This document shows, one piece after another, positions 25,087 to 33,212 of a DNA stretch of 64,000 bases (position 1 is its first letter; the number at the start of each line of letters is the position of its first letter). The notes beneath the pieces were generated by a model, which was not told where the DNA came from, made no database searches, and was given only the letters and a program-made list of their open reading frames with translations. The stretch is from assembly GCF_003194605.1 (NCBI RefSeq), contig NZ_QHKY01000002.1:248001-312000 (forward strand). The letters run 5' to 3'. The translations under genes and the position numbers were made by a program. Source of the DNA: Nocardioides gilvus (GTDB lineage Bacteria > Actinomycetota > Actinomycetes > Propionibacteriales > Nocardioidaceae).

Positions 25087-25926
25087 GTGATGCTCACCGC
25101 CGTCGTGCCCGTGGCGCTGGCCGCCACCGTCCTGGCGGCATTCCTCGGGCGGCTGGACACCGCACTCTTCTTCGTCGGGCTGCCGGCACTGCTCGCCCTG
25201 GTCGTGGGCATGGTCCCCGGCGAGGACGGGGCCGGACAGCTCTTCCAGGCCCTCACCGTGGCCCTGCTGCTGGTCTCGGCCTTCCTGCACGAAGGAGCCT
25301 TGTGCGTCCTGATCGTGAGCCCCTTGGTCTACGGCGTCGCCTTCGCCATCCACGGCCTCGTCGAGGCCACCCGGCGTGGCCGACACGGCCAGGGTCCGCA
25401 CACCCGGCACGCCCTCGGCGGGATCCTCGTGCTTGTCGCGCTCGAGGGCGTCGTGCCGGGCCTGCGGATCAACCCTGTCCAGGAAGTCCACGCCGACCGG
25501 CTCGTGGCCAGTGACTGCAGCGACTTCACCGACGCACTGGCCCGCGGGCCCCAGTTCGAACCCGAGAAGGACCGAGGGCTCCTGCTCCGCCTGGCGCAGT
25601 ACCCGACCCCGACCGCCGCGCAGGGCACCGGCCTGGAGGTGGGCGACACCTGGGACCTGGCCATGCCGATGGGTTCGATCAGCACGGAGGTCAGGGCCGC
25701 CGAGTCGGAGTCGATCGTCTTCGACGTCACTGCGGACGACGCCCGCACCACCCGGTGGGTCAGCATCCAGGAAGGCCGGCTGAGCTGGGAGCAGACCGCC
25801 GACGGCTGCCGTGCTGACGTACGGATCACCTTCGAGCGCGACCTCGACCCCGCCTTCTGGTTCGCTCCGGTCAGCAGCCTCTTCATGAACGCCAGAGCCG
25901 AGGCGTTCCTGGCCGGACTCGACTGA
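25087..25926 (+). CDS. Membrane protein with C-terminal SRPBCC-like domain
   Basis: A 279-residue protein. The first 120 residues hold about four hydrophobic helices. From about residue 130 a soluble domain begins that resembles SRPBCC/polyketide cyclase-like ligand-binding folds (VRAAESESIVFDVTADDARTTRWVSIQEG ... FERDLDPAFWFAPVSSLFMNARAEAFLAGLD). The usual SRPBCC protein is a stand-alone soluble domain, so the fusion to helices is noteworthy. The start is GTG 25087 or ATG 25090; in-frame codons upstream run to a stop with no other start. It is the first gene of a three-gene operon with a methyltransferase and a TetR regulator. Its ligand is unknown. Confidence 0.6.
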   Translation: MMLTAVVPVALAATVLAAFLGRLDTALFFVGLPALLALVVGMVPGEDGAGQLFQALTVALLLVSAFLHEGALCVLIVSPLVYGVAFAIHGLVEATRRGRHGQGPHTRHALGGILVLVALEGVVPGLRINPVQEVHADRLVASDCSDFTDALARGPQFEPEKDRGLLLRLAQYPTPTAAQGTGLEVGDTWDLAMPMGSISTEVRAAESESIVFDVTADDARTTRWVSIQEGRLSWEQTADGCRADVRITFERDLDPAFWFAPVSSLFMNARAEAFLAGLD

Positions 25927-25928
25927 CC

Positions 25929-27200
25929 ATGGAGGAGGCGATCGCGCGCAACGTCGTGCTGGCCGTTCCGCTGCTCCTCGTGGCGGTGGCCGCCGTACGC
26001 GTGCGTCTCGACCTCGTACGCCGGGTGCCGGCAGCCTTCCTCGCCGGCCTGTGGGTGTGGGTCGCGGTGCTGGCGGTCGAGGTCGGCACCGACTGGTGGA
26101 CGTTCGCGCCGGCGCCCACGAGCGTGGGCGGAGTGCCGCTGGAGATCTCGCTGGGGTGGGCGCTGCTCTGGGGCGCGGTGCCGGTGCTGGTCGGCGGTCC
26201 GCTGTGGGTCTGGTTGCTCGCCTTCGCCTGGATCGACCTGCTGGGCATGGATCGACTCCCCGGCCTGGAGCTGCACGACGGCTGGCTGTGGGGCGAGCTC
26301 CTCCTGCTGGCCGTCGCCGCCGGCCCGGGGTTGGCGTTGGGGTGGGCCACCCGTCACCGCCGGTGGCTGTGGCTGCGCGTCGGTCTGCAGGCAGTCCTCT
26401 TCACCGCAGCCTTCTTCTGGCTCCTGCCCCACCTGGTCCTCACGGCCGAGGGGTCGGCCTGGGCCGACGTGGTCGACCACTCCTACCTCGTGCGCTCAGT
26501 CCTCCTGGTCGTGGCGGTCCTTGTCTTCGTGCCCGCGGTGGCTGCCGTCGTGGAGTTGGGCCACGCCGGCGGCACCCCGTTCCCGTGGGACCCACCAGCG
26601 CGACTCGTCACCACTGGCCCGTTCGCCTACGTCGCCAACCCGATGCAGATCGGCATGTCCGGGTTGATGGTCCTGCTCGCCGTGGCTGCGGGGTCTCCGG
26701 GGCTGGGGGCCGCTGCAGTGTTCGCGATCGCCTTCTCCGTCGTCCTCGCCGAACGCCAGGAGCATGCTGCGCTGAGCGCGCGCTGGGCGGCGTACGAGAC
26801 CTATCGCACCCACGTACGCGCGTGGTGGCCCCGATGGCGCCCGTACGTCCCCTCCCCGCGCACGCTCTGGGTCAGCGAGACCTGCGAGCTCTGCGCAGCC
26901 ACAGGGGCCACCCTGCAAGCACTGGGCCAGGTCGGACTGGAGACCCACGTCGCCGAAGAGGCGCCACACAGGGTCCCCCGCATGGAGTGGAGCGACGGGG
27001 AGACCGTCTCCTCAGGGGTGGCAGCCTTTGCGCGCGCACTCGAGCACACCACCCTGGTCTGGGCCTGGCTCGGTTGGTGGATGAGGCTGCCGGGTGTGGG
27101 ATGGGTGCTACAACTCATTGCAGACGCGTGCGGCCTCGGGCCCCGAGAGCTGCCACGCCGAGAAACCACCCCACGAAGCACAGTTGAGGACGCCGGATGA
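25929..27200 (+). CDS. Isoprenylcysteine-methyltransferase-like membrane protein fused to a DCC (DUF393) domain
   Basis: A 423-residue protein. Residues 1-220 are hydrophobic helices. Residues about 225-300 are the ICMT/PEMT-type catalytic region: PARLVTTGPFAYVANPMQIGMSGLMVLL, then AERQEHAALSARWAAYETYRTHVRAWWPRW, with the family's terminal Glu/Arg-rich loop. From about 310 a DCC-type domain follows: SETCELCAATGATLQAL supplies the CxxC, and SDGETVSSGVAAFARAL ... LPGVGWVLQLIADACGLG matches the DUF393 tail. ICMT-like enzymes methylate thiols or lipids using SAM at the membrane; the substrate here is not evident. It starts 2 nt after the previous stop and overlaps tetR by 4 nt. Confidence 0.75.
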   Translation: MEEAIARNVVLAVPLLLVAVAAVRVRLDLVRRVPAAFLAGLWVWVAVLAVEVGTDWWTFAPAPTSVGGVPLEISLGWALLWGAVPVLVGGPLWVWLLAFAWIDLLGMDRLPGLELHDGWLWGELLLLAVAAGPGLALGWATRHRRWLWLRVGLQAVLFTAAFFWLLPHLVLTAEGSAWADVVDHSYLVRSVLLVVAVLVFVPAVAAVVELGHAGGTPFPWDPPARLVTTGPFAYVANPMQIGMSGLMVLLAVAAGSPGLGAAAVFAIAFSVVLAERQEHAALSARWAAYETYRTHVRAWWPRWRPYVPSPRTLWVSETCELCAATGATLQALGQVGLETHVAEEAPHRVPRMEWSDGETVSSGVAAFARALEHTTLVWAWLGWWMRLPGVGWVLQLIADACGLGPRELPRRETTPRSTVEDAG

Positions 27201-27823
27201 GCAGCGAAGAGACCAAGGTCGCCCTGATGGAGGCCGCTGTCCGTCTCACCTCCAGGGTCGGCACGAAGGGGCTCACGGCGCGCGGCATCGCCGGCGAGGC
27301 AGGGGTCAACCAGGCGCTGGTCTACTACCACTTCGACGGCGTCGACGGCCTGGTCCACGACGCCTACGAGCGGGCCACGCTGGCGATGATCGCGACCTAC
27401 ACCCACGACCTGGAATCGGTCTCCAGCTTCGACGAGCTCTACCGCGTCGGCGCGAAGCTGGCCACCGTGGCCCGCGACGACGGCAGCGCCGCGCTGTTGA
27501 GCCATGTCATCGCCGCCGCCTACAACGACGAGGCGATGGCGTCGATGCTGCGTGACAACATGACGCGATGGAACGAGGCGGTCGCCACCAGCATCCGCTC
27601 CATCCTGTCCCAGCGCGGACTGTCCGGGGCGATCGACAGTGACGCACTCACCGCATCCCTGGTGGCCTCCACCATCGGCATGCTGACGATGGGTTCGGTG
27701 CCCGGGCAGCCCCTCGGCGACCCGATCGCCTCCGTACGAGGCCTGCCGCCGTTGCTGGACCGCGCGATGCGAGTCGTCCCGGCGCCGATTGCTCGACGCA
27801 TCTTCGGGGGCGTGAAGGAGTAG
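27197..27823 (+). CDS. TetR family transcriptional regulator
   Basis: A 208-residue regulator with the TetR N-terminal HTH (ALMEAAVRLTSRVGTKGLTARGIAGEAGVNQALVYYHFDGVDGLVHDAYERA). The rest is a ligand-binding helical domain. It is translationally coupled (ATGA) to the methyltransferase gene, so it is the last gene of the operon starting at 25087. It probably represses that operon through the nested palindrome at 24974-25002, which overlaps the promoter. The effector is unknown. Confidence 0.9.
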   Translation: MSSEETKVALMEAAVRLTSRVGTKGLTARGIAGEAGVNQALVYYHFDGVDGLVHDAYERATLAMIATYTHDLESVSSFDELYRVGAKLATVARDDGSAALLSHVIAAAYNDEAMASMLRDNMTRWNEAVATSIRSILSQRGLSGAIDSDALTASLVASTIGMLTMGSVPGQPLGDPIASVRGLPPLLDRAMRVVPAPIARRIFGGVKE

Positions 27824-27871
27824 CACAGCCGATCAGGCATGGACCGACGCCGAGGTGGGTACGGCAGAGGC

Positions 27872-28297
27872 ATGGACACTCAAGAGATCATCTGGATCGT
27901 GGTTGCCGTTGTCGTGGCCCTCGTCGTGATCGGCCTGATCGCCTGGCTGTTGCGGAAGAAGAAGCACCAGAAGGCAGAGGCCGAGCGTGTGGAGCGCACC
28001 GAGCAGGCCGCCGCCCTGCGCCAGGACGCGGACCGACAGGCGCAGGTGCTGCCCGACGCCGAGCTCCGGGCCAAGGAGGAGCAGGTCAAGGCGGAGAAGT
28101 TGCGTCGTGAGGCGGATCGCGCGGAGGAGCGTGCGAAGGTCGCCGAGACCGACCACCTGCAGCAGGCCGCGCGTCACGAGGACCGTCTGCGCGAGGCGGA
28201 CCGTCTCGACCCGGACGGTCACGCCGACCCAGCTGGCAACCCCCGCGACCCCCGTCACGACGAGGGCCCGCTCGACGGCGGATCACACCGCGCCTGA
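27872..28297 (+). CDS. Single-pass membrane protein with charged coiled-coil domain
   Basis: A 141-residue protein. One N-terminal helix (IIWIVVAVVVALVVIGLIAWLL, residues 6-27) is followed by KKKHQK and about 85 residues of highly charged heptad-like sequence (AERVERTEQAAALRQDADRQAQ ... AEKLRREADRAEERAKVAETDHLQQ), then an Asp/His/Pro-rich tail. A cytoplasmic or periplasmic coiled coil tethered to the membrane is implied. No family function is known. I chose ATG 27872 over 27839 because the helix then sits at the very N-terminus and AGGTGGG lies 12 nt upstream. It is convergent with the next gene. Confidence 0.7.
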   Translation: MDTQEIIWIVVAVVVALVVIGLIAWLLRKKKHQKAEAERVERTEQAAALRQDADRQAQVLPDAELRAKEEQVKAEKLRREADRAEERAKVAETDHLQQAARHEDRLREADRLDPDGHADPAGNPRDPRHDEGPLDGGSHRA

Positions 28298-28308
28298 GCC
28301 GGCCCCAT

Positions 28309-28340
28309 CGCAGCGCAGGCCGGTCCCCGGTCCGCGCTGC
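28309..28340. terminator. Hairpin between convergent genes
   Basis: Arms CGCAGCGC (28309-28316) and GCGCTGCG (28333-28340) can pair, with CCGG...CCGG inside extending the structure. It lies between two convergent stops (28297 and 28357), so it can serve both directions. No U-run follows. Confidence 0.5.
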
Positions 28341-28356
28341 GGTGGAGCCGTACCGC

Positions 28357-28701
28357 TCAGTCGTCGGAGACGGTGAACTCGCGCAGCGCACCCGAGGCGA
28401 TGTAGTCCTCGATCGGCTTGTCGAGAAGGATCTCCCACGCACCGGCACCCGGCTCACCCTCGGGAGCCCGCCGCGCCCCACAGGTGAGCGGCAAGGAATG
28501 CACGAGGAGGTAGGCGACGTCGGGCGCCAGGCCTGATGTGCCGAAGGGGAAGAGACGTCCGTCGACGGACTCCAGCGGAGTGCCGATCTTGACCTCTGCG
28601 GCCGGCAGGACGCCGCTCGCTCCTACTTGGTCCATCAACTTCACGGCGAGGTCCACCGCCTGGGTGGTGAGGCTGCGGGGGCGTGCGGGTGGGGTGCTCA
28701 T
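28357..28701 (-). CDS. Conserved hypothetical protein (114 aa)
   Basis: A 114-residue soluble protein with no signal peptide or membrane helix. Features are an N-terminal helix (LTTQAVDLAVKLMDQVGASGVLP), a Pro/Gly-containing middle, VAYLLVHSLPLTCGARR with a single Cys, and an acidic C-terminus (EFTVSDD). I do not recognise the family. The ATG at 28701 is preferred over one six codons upstream because the conserved-looking part starts there. It diverges from etfD, so the element at 28725-28738 lies in a shared promoter region. Confidence 0.6.
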   Translation of the reverse strand: MSTPPARPRSLTTQAVDLAVKLMDQVGASGVLPAAEVKIGTPLESVDGRLFPFGTSGLAPDVAYLLVHSLPLTCGARRAPEGEPGAGAWEILLDKPIEDYIASGALREFTVSDD

Positions 28702-28724
28702 GAGTGCATGATGTCGCACAGTGA

Positions 28725-28738
28725 TTACCGACCGGTAG
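28725..28738 (+). promoter_or_regulatory. Candidate operator TTACCGACCGGTAG upstream of etfD
   Basis: This 14-bp sequence matches 12 of 14 positions of the element before fadE5 (48523-48536, TTACTGACCGGTAA). The form TTAC-N6-GTA(A/G) is a near-palindrome of the kind TetR-family fatty-acid regulators bind. It lies 88 bp before the etfD start and 23 bp before the divergent hypothetical gene. The regulator is not identified. Confidence 0.5.
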
Positions 28739-28826
28739 CATCCATCTCACCGCGCCACCGCTGCGCAGAGCTTGTGTGCCCTTTAGAGTTCAGGGTGCGC
28801 TACGCCTGACCGAGGAGCCTTGCCAC

Positions 28827-31800
28827 ATGTTGCAGATCACTGCGATCGTCATCTCACTAGCCTTCACGGCAGTGGGACTCGTCATGACCACCATGGCCGT
28901 CAGGCACATGTTGAGGACCTTCCGGATCGGTCAGCCCCTCGTCGGGCGCCGAGGCAACCCGGTCGGCCGCACGCTGACGATGCTGAAGGAGACCTTCCTC
29001 CACACCCGCATGCTCCAGGTCACCTGGGTCGGGGTGCTGCACTGGTTCGTCTACCTGGCCTTCATCGTCCTGGCCACCGCGGTCGGAGGGGCGTACTTCC
29101 AGCTCTTCAACCCTGAGTTCGCGCTGCCGATCATCGGGCACTGGCCGGGCTACACCTGGGTCGCAGAGTTCATCGGTCTCCTCGGCACGCTGGCGATCAT
29201 CCCGCTCTTCATCTACCGCGTGCGCAAGCGCCCGTCGGCCAACGGGCGCAGCAGCCGCTTCTTCGGCTCGACGATGTGGCAGGGCTACTTCGTCGAGGCG
29301 ATGGTGCTCCTCGAGTCGGTGGCGATCCTCTTCATCCGCGGCGCCGAGTACAAACTCTTCGAGGTCGAGGGCAGCTCGCACGCGACTGGCTGGGAGTTCC
29401 CGATCTCCCAGTTCTTCGCCGGGCTCTACCCCACCGAGAACGTCGGCACGCTCGAGAACATCATCATCGTCATCGCCATGATCAAGATCGTCTCGGCGAT
29501 GATCTGGCTGATGGTCATCTCCGCCAACCTCACCATGGGTGTGGCGTGGCACCGTTTCACCGCCTGGCCCAACATCTGGTTCAAGCGTGAGGACGACGGC
29601 AGCACCGCGCTCGGCGCGATGAAGCCGCTGCTCGTCAACGGCAAGCCCTTCACGATGGACGACATCGAGGAGATGGACGAGGACACTGTCCTGGGTGTCG
29701 GCAAGGTCGAGGACTTCTCATGGAAGGGCGTCCTCGACTTCGCCTCCTGCACCGAGTGTGGCCGTTGCCAGAGCCAGTGCCCCGCCTGGAACACCGAGAA
29801 GCCCCTCTCCCCCAAGCTCCTGGTCATGGGTCTGCGCGAGCACGCCTTCGCGAAGGCCGCCGGCGACGAGGCGCACGCGGACCGCGCCCTGATCGGAAAG
29901 ACCGACCAGGCCATCGAGACCGGCATGGGCACCGAGGTCACCGACTGGTTCTACAACCCCGAGGGCGCCGACTTCGTCATCGACGAGGACGTCCTGTGGT
30001 CGTGCACCAACTGTGGCGCCTGCGTCCAGCAGTGCCCGGTCGACATCGAGCACGTCGACCACATCAACGACATGCGTCGCTACCAGATGCTGGTGGAGTC
30101 CAACTTCCCCGCCGAGCTCAACCAGCTCTTCAAGGGCCTGGAGTCCAAGGGCAACCCGTGGAACATGTCCACCACTGCCCGGATGGACTGGGCCAAGGAC
30201 CTCGACTTCGAGGTCCCGGTGGTGGGCGAGGACATCGAGTCCCTCGACTCCGTCGACTGGCTCTTCTGGGTCGGCTGCGCAGGTGCCTACGAGGACCGCG
30301 CCAAGAAGACCACCCGCGCGGTGGCCGAGCTGCTCGACATCGCGGGCATCTCCTTCGGCGTCCTGGGCAACGGCGAGACCTGCACGGGTGACTCCGCCCG
30401 CCGCGCCGGCAACGAGATCCTCTTCCAGTCCCTTGCCATGGAGAACGTCGAGACCTTCAAGGAGTTCAAGGTCAAGAAGGTCGTCTCGACCTGTGCTCAC
30501 TGCTTCAACACGTTGAAGAACGAGTACAAGGAATTCGGCATCGAGCTTGAGGTCGTGCACCACACGCAGCTCCTCAACCGCCTCGTACGCGAGGGCAAGC
30601 TCACCCCGGTCAAGACCGGCGAAGGCGCCCAGCAGCGCTCGATCACCTACCACGACCCGTGCTTCCTTGGCCGTCACAACAAGGTCTACGAGCCGCCGCG
30701 CGAGCTCCTGGAGATCCTTCCCGGCGCCAAGGTCGTCGAGATGGAGCGCAACTCCGAGAAGTCCTTCTGCTGTGGTGCCGGTGGCGCCCGCATGTGGATG
30801 GAGGAGAAGATCGGCGAGCGGATCAACGTCAACCGTACGCAGGAGGCCGTCGCCACCGGTGCCGACCAGATCGCCGTCGGTTGCCCCTTCTGCCGCGTGA
30901 TGCTGGCAGACGGTCTGACCGCCGAACAGGCAGCTGGTCGTGCCGAGGAGGCCGTCGAGGTCCTCGACGTCGCGCAGATGCTGCTCGCCTCGGTCAAGGG
31001 CGTCCAGGCAACCAAGGCCGCCCCCGGGTCGTCGCAGAAGGCAGCAGCCGTCGGCGCCACCGCCAAGGCCGCCGCGAAGGGCGACGAGAACGTCAAGGAC
31101 GAGCCCGAGGTCGGGGACGTCACCCAGACCGAGAACACCGTCACCGAGACCGCGGACGTTGGCCCGAACGCCAAGGCCAGCGGTGGTTCGTCGCTGTTCG
31201 ACACGCCTGCCACCGAGGCGAAGGACAAGGCCACGCCGACCGTGCCGGTGCAGGGCGGCTCGCTCTTCGACACCCCGGCTCCCGAAGCCAAGGCTGCCGA
31301 GACCCCGACCAAGCCTGCTGTCGAAGAGGCCCCGACCAAGCCTGCTGTCGAGGAGACCCCGACCAAGCCTGCTGCTCCCGCGGCGGACCTGGGATCGGGA
31401 TCACTCTTCGACGTGGCTCCCGCCGAGACCCCGGCTCCCGAAGCCAAGGTTGCCGAGACCCCGGCCAAGGCTGCTCCCGAGGCTCCGGCCGAGGAAGCTG
31501 CTCAGGCTGCCACCGAGGCACCGGCTCCGGCCACGGACCTCAACGCCGGTGGGTCGCTCTTCGACATCGCTGCCCCGACCGAGGCTGCGCCGGCCGCTGA
31601 AGCTGCTCCGGCCGAGGCAAAGGCACCCGCTGCCGAAGCCGCTCCGACCGAGGCGAAGGCACCCGCTGCCGAAGCCGCTCCGACCGAGGCGAAGGCACCG
31701 GCTGCTGAAGCTGCTCCGGCTGCGGCCGCCCCCGGAAGTGGGGTGGCCAGCACGCCGCGTACCGACGTGGACGTGCACGCCGTCTCCTCGCTCTTCGACA

Positions 31801-32513
31801 TCGAAGCGCCCGAGGGTTCGGTCCAGGTAGAGGCGGGCGCAACACCCGCCCCGGCTGCTCCAGTTGCGGCTGCTGAGGCTCCGGCCGCCGAGGCACCCGC
31901 CGCCGAGGCACCCGCTGCTGAAGCACCCGCTGCTGAAGCACCTGCTGCCGAGGCACCCGTCGCTGAGGCTCCGGCTGCTGAGGCACCCGCTGCTGAGGCT
32001 CCGGCCACGGCAGCTCCGGTCGCTGGGAGCGGCACGGTCAGCACGCCGCGTACCGACGTGGACGTACACACCGTCTCCTCGCTCTTCGACATCGAAGCAC
32101 CGGAGGGTTCGGTCCAGGTTGCTCCCGGGACCGTGGCTCCGGCCGCAACCGCAGCCACGTCAGTTGCGGAGGCGCCGGTCGTCGAGGAGTCACCCGCAGC
32201 ACCAGCCGAGGAGGCCGCGGTCGCTGAAGCGCCGGCGGCTGACGAGGCCCCTGCCGAAGCGGCACCCGCTGAAGCTCCGGTTGCCACCGAGGCACCCGTT
32301 GCTGAGCAGGCACCCGTTGCGGAGCAGGCACCCGTTGCGGAGCAGGCACCCGTTGCGGAGCAGGCACCGGTTGCTGAGCAGGCACCCGCCGAGGCTCCGG
32401 CCACGGAGGAGGCAGCCACTGAGGTTGCAGCAGCACCCGCAGCCAGCGGTGAGGCACACACCCCCCGCACTGACGTGGACATCCACGGCGCGGAGAGCCT
32501 GTTCGACCTGTAG
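28827..32513 (+). CDS. etfD: EtfD-type membrane Fe-S oxidoreductase with long Ala/Pro/Glu-rich tail
   Basis: A 1228-residue protein. Residues 1-245 form about five to six helices (nitrate reductase gamma/HdrE-like). Two [4Fe-4S] motifs follow: CTECGRCQSQCP from Cys308 and CTNCGACVQQCP from Cys393. Two CCG domains follow, with CAGAYEDR near 484, CAHCFNTL near 556, FCCGAGGARM near 648 and a final GCPFC. This layout matches mycobacterial Rv0338c/EtfD, which passes electrons from acyl-CoA dehydrogenases via EtfBA to quinone. From about 725 to the end lies a disordered tail of some 500 residues, with seven SLFD motifs and three TPRTDVD(V/I)H modules. GAGGAG precedes the ATG by 10 nt. Confidence 0.85.
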   Translation: MLQITAIVISLAFTAVGLVMTTMAVRHMLRTFRIGQPLVGRRGNPVGRTLTMLKETFLHTRMLQVTWVGVLHWFVYLAFIVLATAVGGAYFQLFNPEFALPIIGHWPGYTWVAEFIGLLGTLAIIPLFIYRVRKRPSANGRSSRFFGSTMWQGYFVEAMVLLESVAILFIRGAEYKLFEVEGSSHATGWEFPISQFFAGLYPTENVGTLENIIIVIAMIKIVSAMIWLMVISANLTMGVAWHRFTAWPNIWFKREDDGSTALGAMKPLLVNGKPFTMDDIEEMDEDTVLGVGKVEDFSWKGVLDFASCTECGRCQSQCPAWNTEKPLSPKLLVMGLREHAFAKAAGDEAHADRALIGKTDQAIETGMGTEVTDWFYNPEGADFVIDEDVLWSCTNCGACVQQCPVDIEHVDHINDMRRYQMLVESNFPAELNQLFKGLESKGNPWNMSTTARMDWAKDLDFEVPVVGEDIESLDSVDWLFWVGCAGAYEDRAKKTTRAVAELLDIAGISFGVLGNGETCTGDSARRAGNEILFQSLAMENVETFKEFKVKKVVSTCAHCFNTLKNEYKEFGIELEVVHHTQLLNRLVREGKLTPVKTGEGAQQRSITYHDPCFLGRHNKVYEPPRELLEILPGAKVVEMERNSEKSFCCGAGGARMWMEEKIGERINVNRTQEAVATGADQIAVGCPFCRVMLADGLTAEQAAGRAEEAVEVLDVAQMLLASVKGVQATKAAPGSSQKAAAVGATAKAAAKGDENVKDEPEVGDVTQTENTVTETADVGPNAKASGGSSLFDTPATEAKDKATPTVPVQGGSLFDTPAPEAKAAETPTKPAVEEAPTKPAVEETPTKPAAPAADLGSGSLFDVAPAETPAPEAKVAETPAKAAPEAPAEEAAQAATEAPAPATDLNAGGSLFDIAAPTEAAPAAEAAPAEAKAPAAEAAPTEAKAPAAEAAPTEAKAPAAEAAPAAAAPGSGVASTPRTDVDVHAVSSLFDIEAPEGSVQVEAGATPAPAAPVAAAEAPAAEAPAAEAPAAEAPAAEAPAAEAPVAEAPAAEAPAAEAPATAAPVAGSGTVSTPRTDVDVHTVSSLFDIEAPEGSVQVAPGTVAPAATAATSVAEAPVVEESPAAPAEEAAVAEAPAADEAPAEAAPAEAPVATEAPVAEQAPVAEQAPVAEQAPVAEQAPVAEQAPAEAPATEEAATEVAAAPAASGEAHTPRTDVDIHGAESLFDL

Positions 32514-32529
32514 GCATCAGCACCAGGCG

Positions 32530-32563
32530 AGGCCGCCGTTGACCTTCGGGTCGACGGCGGCCT
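32530..32563 (+). terminator. Terminator after etfD
   Basis: A 15-bp stem (AGGCCGCCGTTGACC / GGTCGACGGCGGCCT, one G-U pair) with a TTCG tetraloop, 16 nt after the etfD stop. The run that follows is TCGTCGTTATG, so only a weak U-tract. Confidence 0.85.
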
Positions 32564-32627
32564 TCGTCGTTATGTTCTGGTGAACGTACCGGGCGGGTGG
32601 CGTACCGATGCTGCCCCAGCGTCAGGC

Positions 32628-33146
32628 TCAGGCGGTGGGGGCCGCGGCGGCGGGCGGCACGGCGCCGACCTCGGCGTCAACCGCGTCCCGGTAGGCGCTG
32701 GCGAAGACGCCCATGAGCTTGACGTACTCCTCGGCCCGCCCATCGGGCAGCGCGCCGAGCGCGGCCTCGAAGTGGCGAGCGGCCCGCGCCACGTCGGCGC
32801 TGAAGACGGCCAACCCCTTCTCGGTCACGGTCAGGGAATGGGCGCTCTCCCCCTGCGCCTTGACCCGCTCGAGCAGACCGGCGGTGATCGCGGCGTTGAC
32901 CTGACGGTTGACGGTCGACTGCTCGAGCTGGAGCTGCTCGGCAATGTCGCGCATGGTGTGGGGCTCACCGTCCATCAGCAACCACAGCAGTCTCCGTTGA
33001 GCCATCACCAGGTCGGCATGCGCGTCGGAGAGCTGCCGAGCCCGATCAAGGCGAGCGGTCGCGACCAGCACGTCCCACACCGGAGTGCCCATCACTCCCC
33101 GTGTGACGTGGTTCATCTTCGTGGTCTCTTCAGACGGACCGCTCAT
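32628..33146 (-). CDS. MarR family transcriptional regulator
   Basis: A 172-residue winged-helix protein. The core reads LVMAQRRLLWLLMDGEPHTMRDIAEQLQLEQSTVNRQVNAAITAGLLERVKAQGESAHSLTVTEKG, with the DNA-recognition helix STVNRQVNAA and wing EGAHSLTV-type. The gene diverges from an MFS drug exporter. Two palindromes in the 66-bp gap are the likely operators, and the start overlaps the first by little, so autoregulation with ligand-released efflux is expected. An ATG ten codons further in is an alternative start. Confidence 0.88.
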   Translation of the reverse strand: MSGPSEETTKMNHVTRGVMGTPVWDVLVATARLDRARQLSDAHADLVMAQRRLLWLLMDGEPHTMRDIAEQLQLEQSTVNRQVNAAITAGLLERVKAQGESAHSLTVTEKGLAVFSADVARAARHFEAALGALPDGRAEEYVKLMGVFASAYRDAVDAEVGAVPPAAAAPTA

Positions 33147-33147
33147 G

Positions 33148-33185
33148 TATGTAGTCTACATATCTACCGATATGTAGCCTACACA
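33148..33185. promoter_or_regulatory. Two MarR-type palindromic operators
   Basis: The first, TATGTAGTCTACATA (33148-33162), is a perfect 7-1-7 palindrome. The second, TATGTAGCCTACACA (33171-33185), differs in one base of the right arm. Their centres are 23 bp apart, about two helical turns, so dimers would sit on the same face. They lie between the divergent marR and MFS starts. Confidence 0.75.
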
Positions 33186-33212
33186 TCGGTCCGCCCGCCA
33201 GACAGGACCCAC

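Noticed and set aside
24994..25090. 31-codon frame starting inside the TetR operator and ending at the next gene's start
   Set aside because: Its ATG is part of the predicted -10 element (TATGCT), so it would not be transcribed, and it has no Shine-Dalgarno.
28827..32513. Tail of EtfD as a separate gene or frameshift artefact
   Set aside because: The frame is continuous, codon use is uniform, the SLFD motif keeps frame throughout, and a terminator follows the stop.
28827..32513. SLFD motifs as DNA sliding-clamp binding sites
   Set aside because: The clamp motif needs a preceding Gln (QL-S/D-LF); none of the seven copies has it, and the protein is a membrane oxidoreductase.
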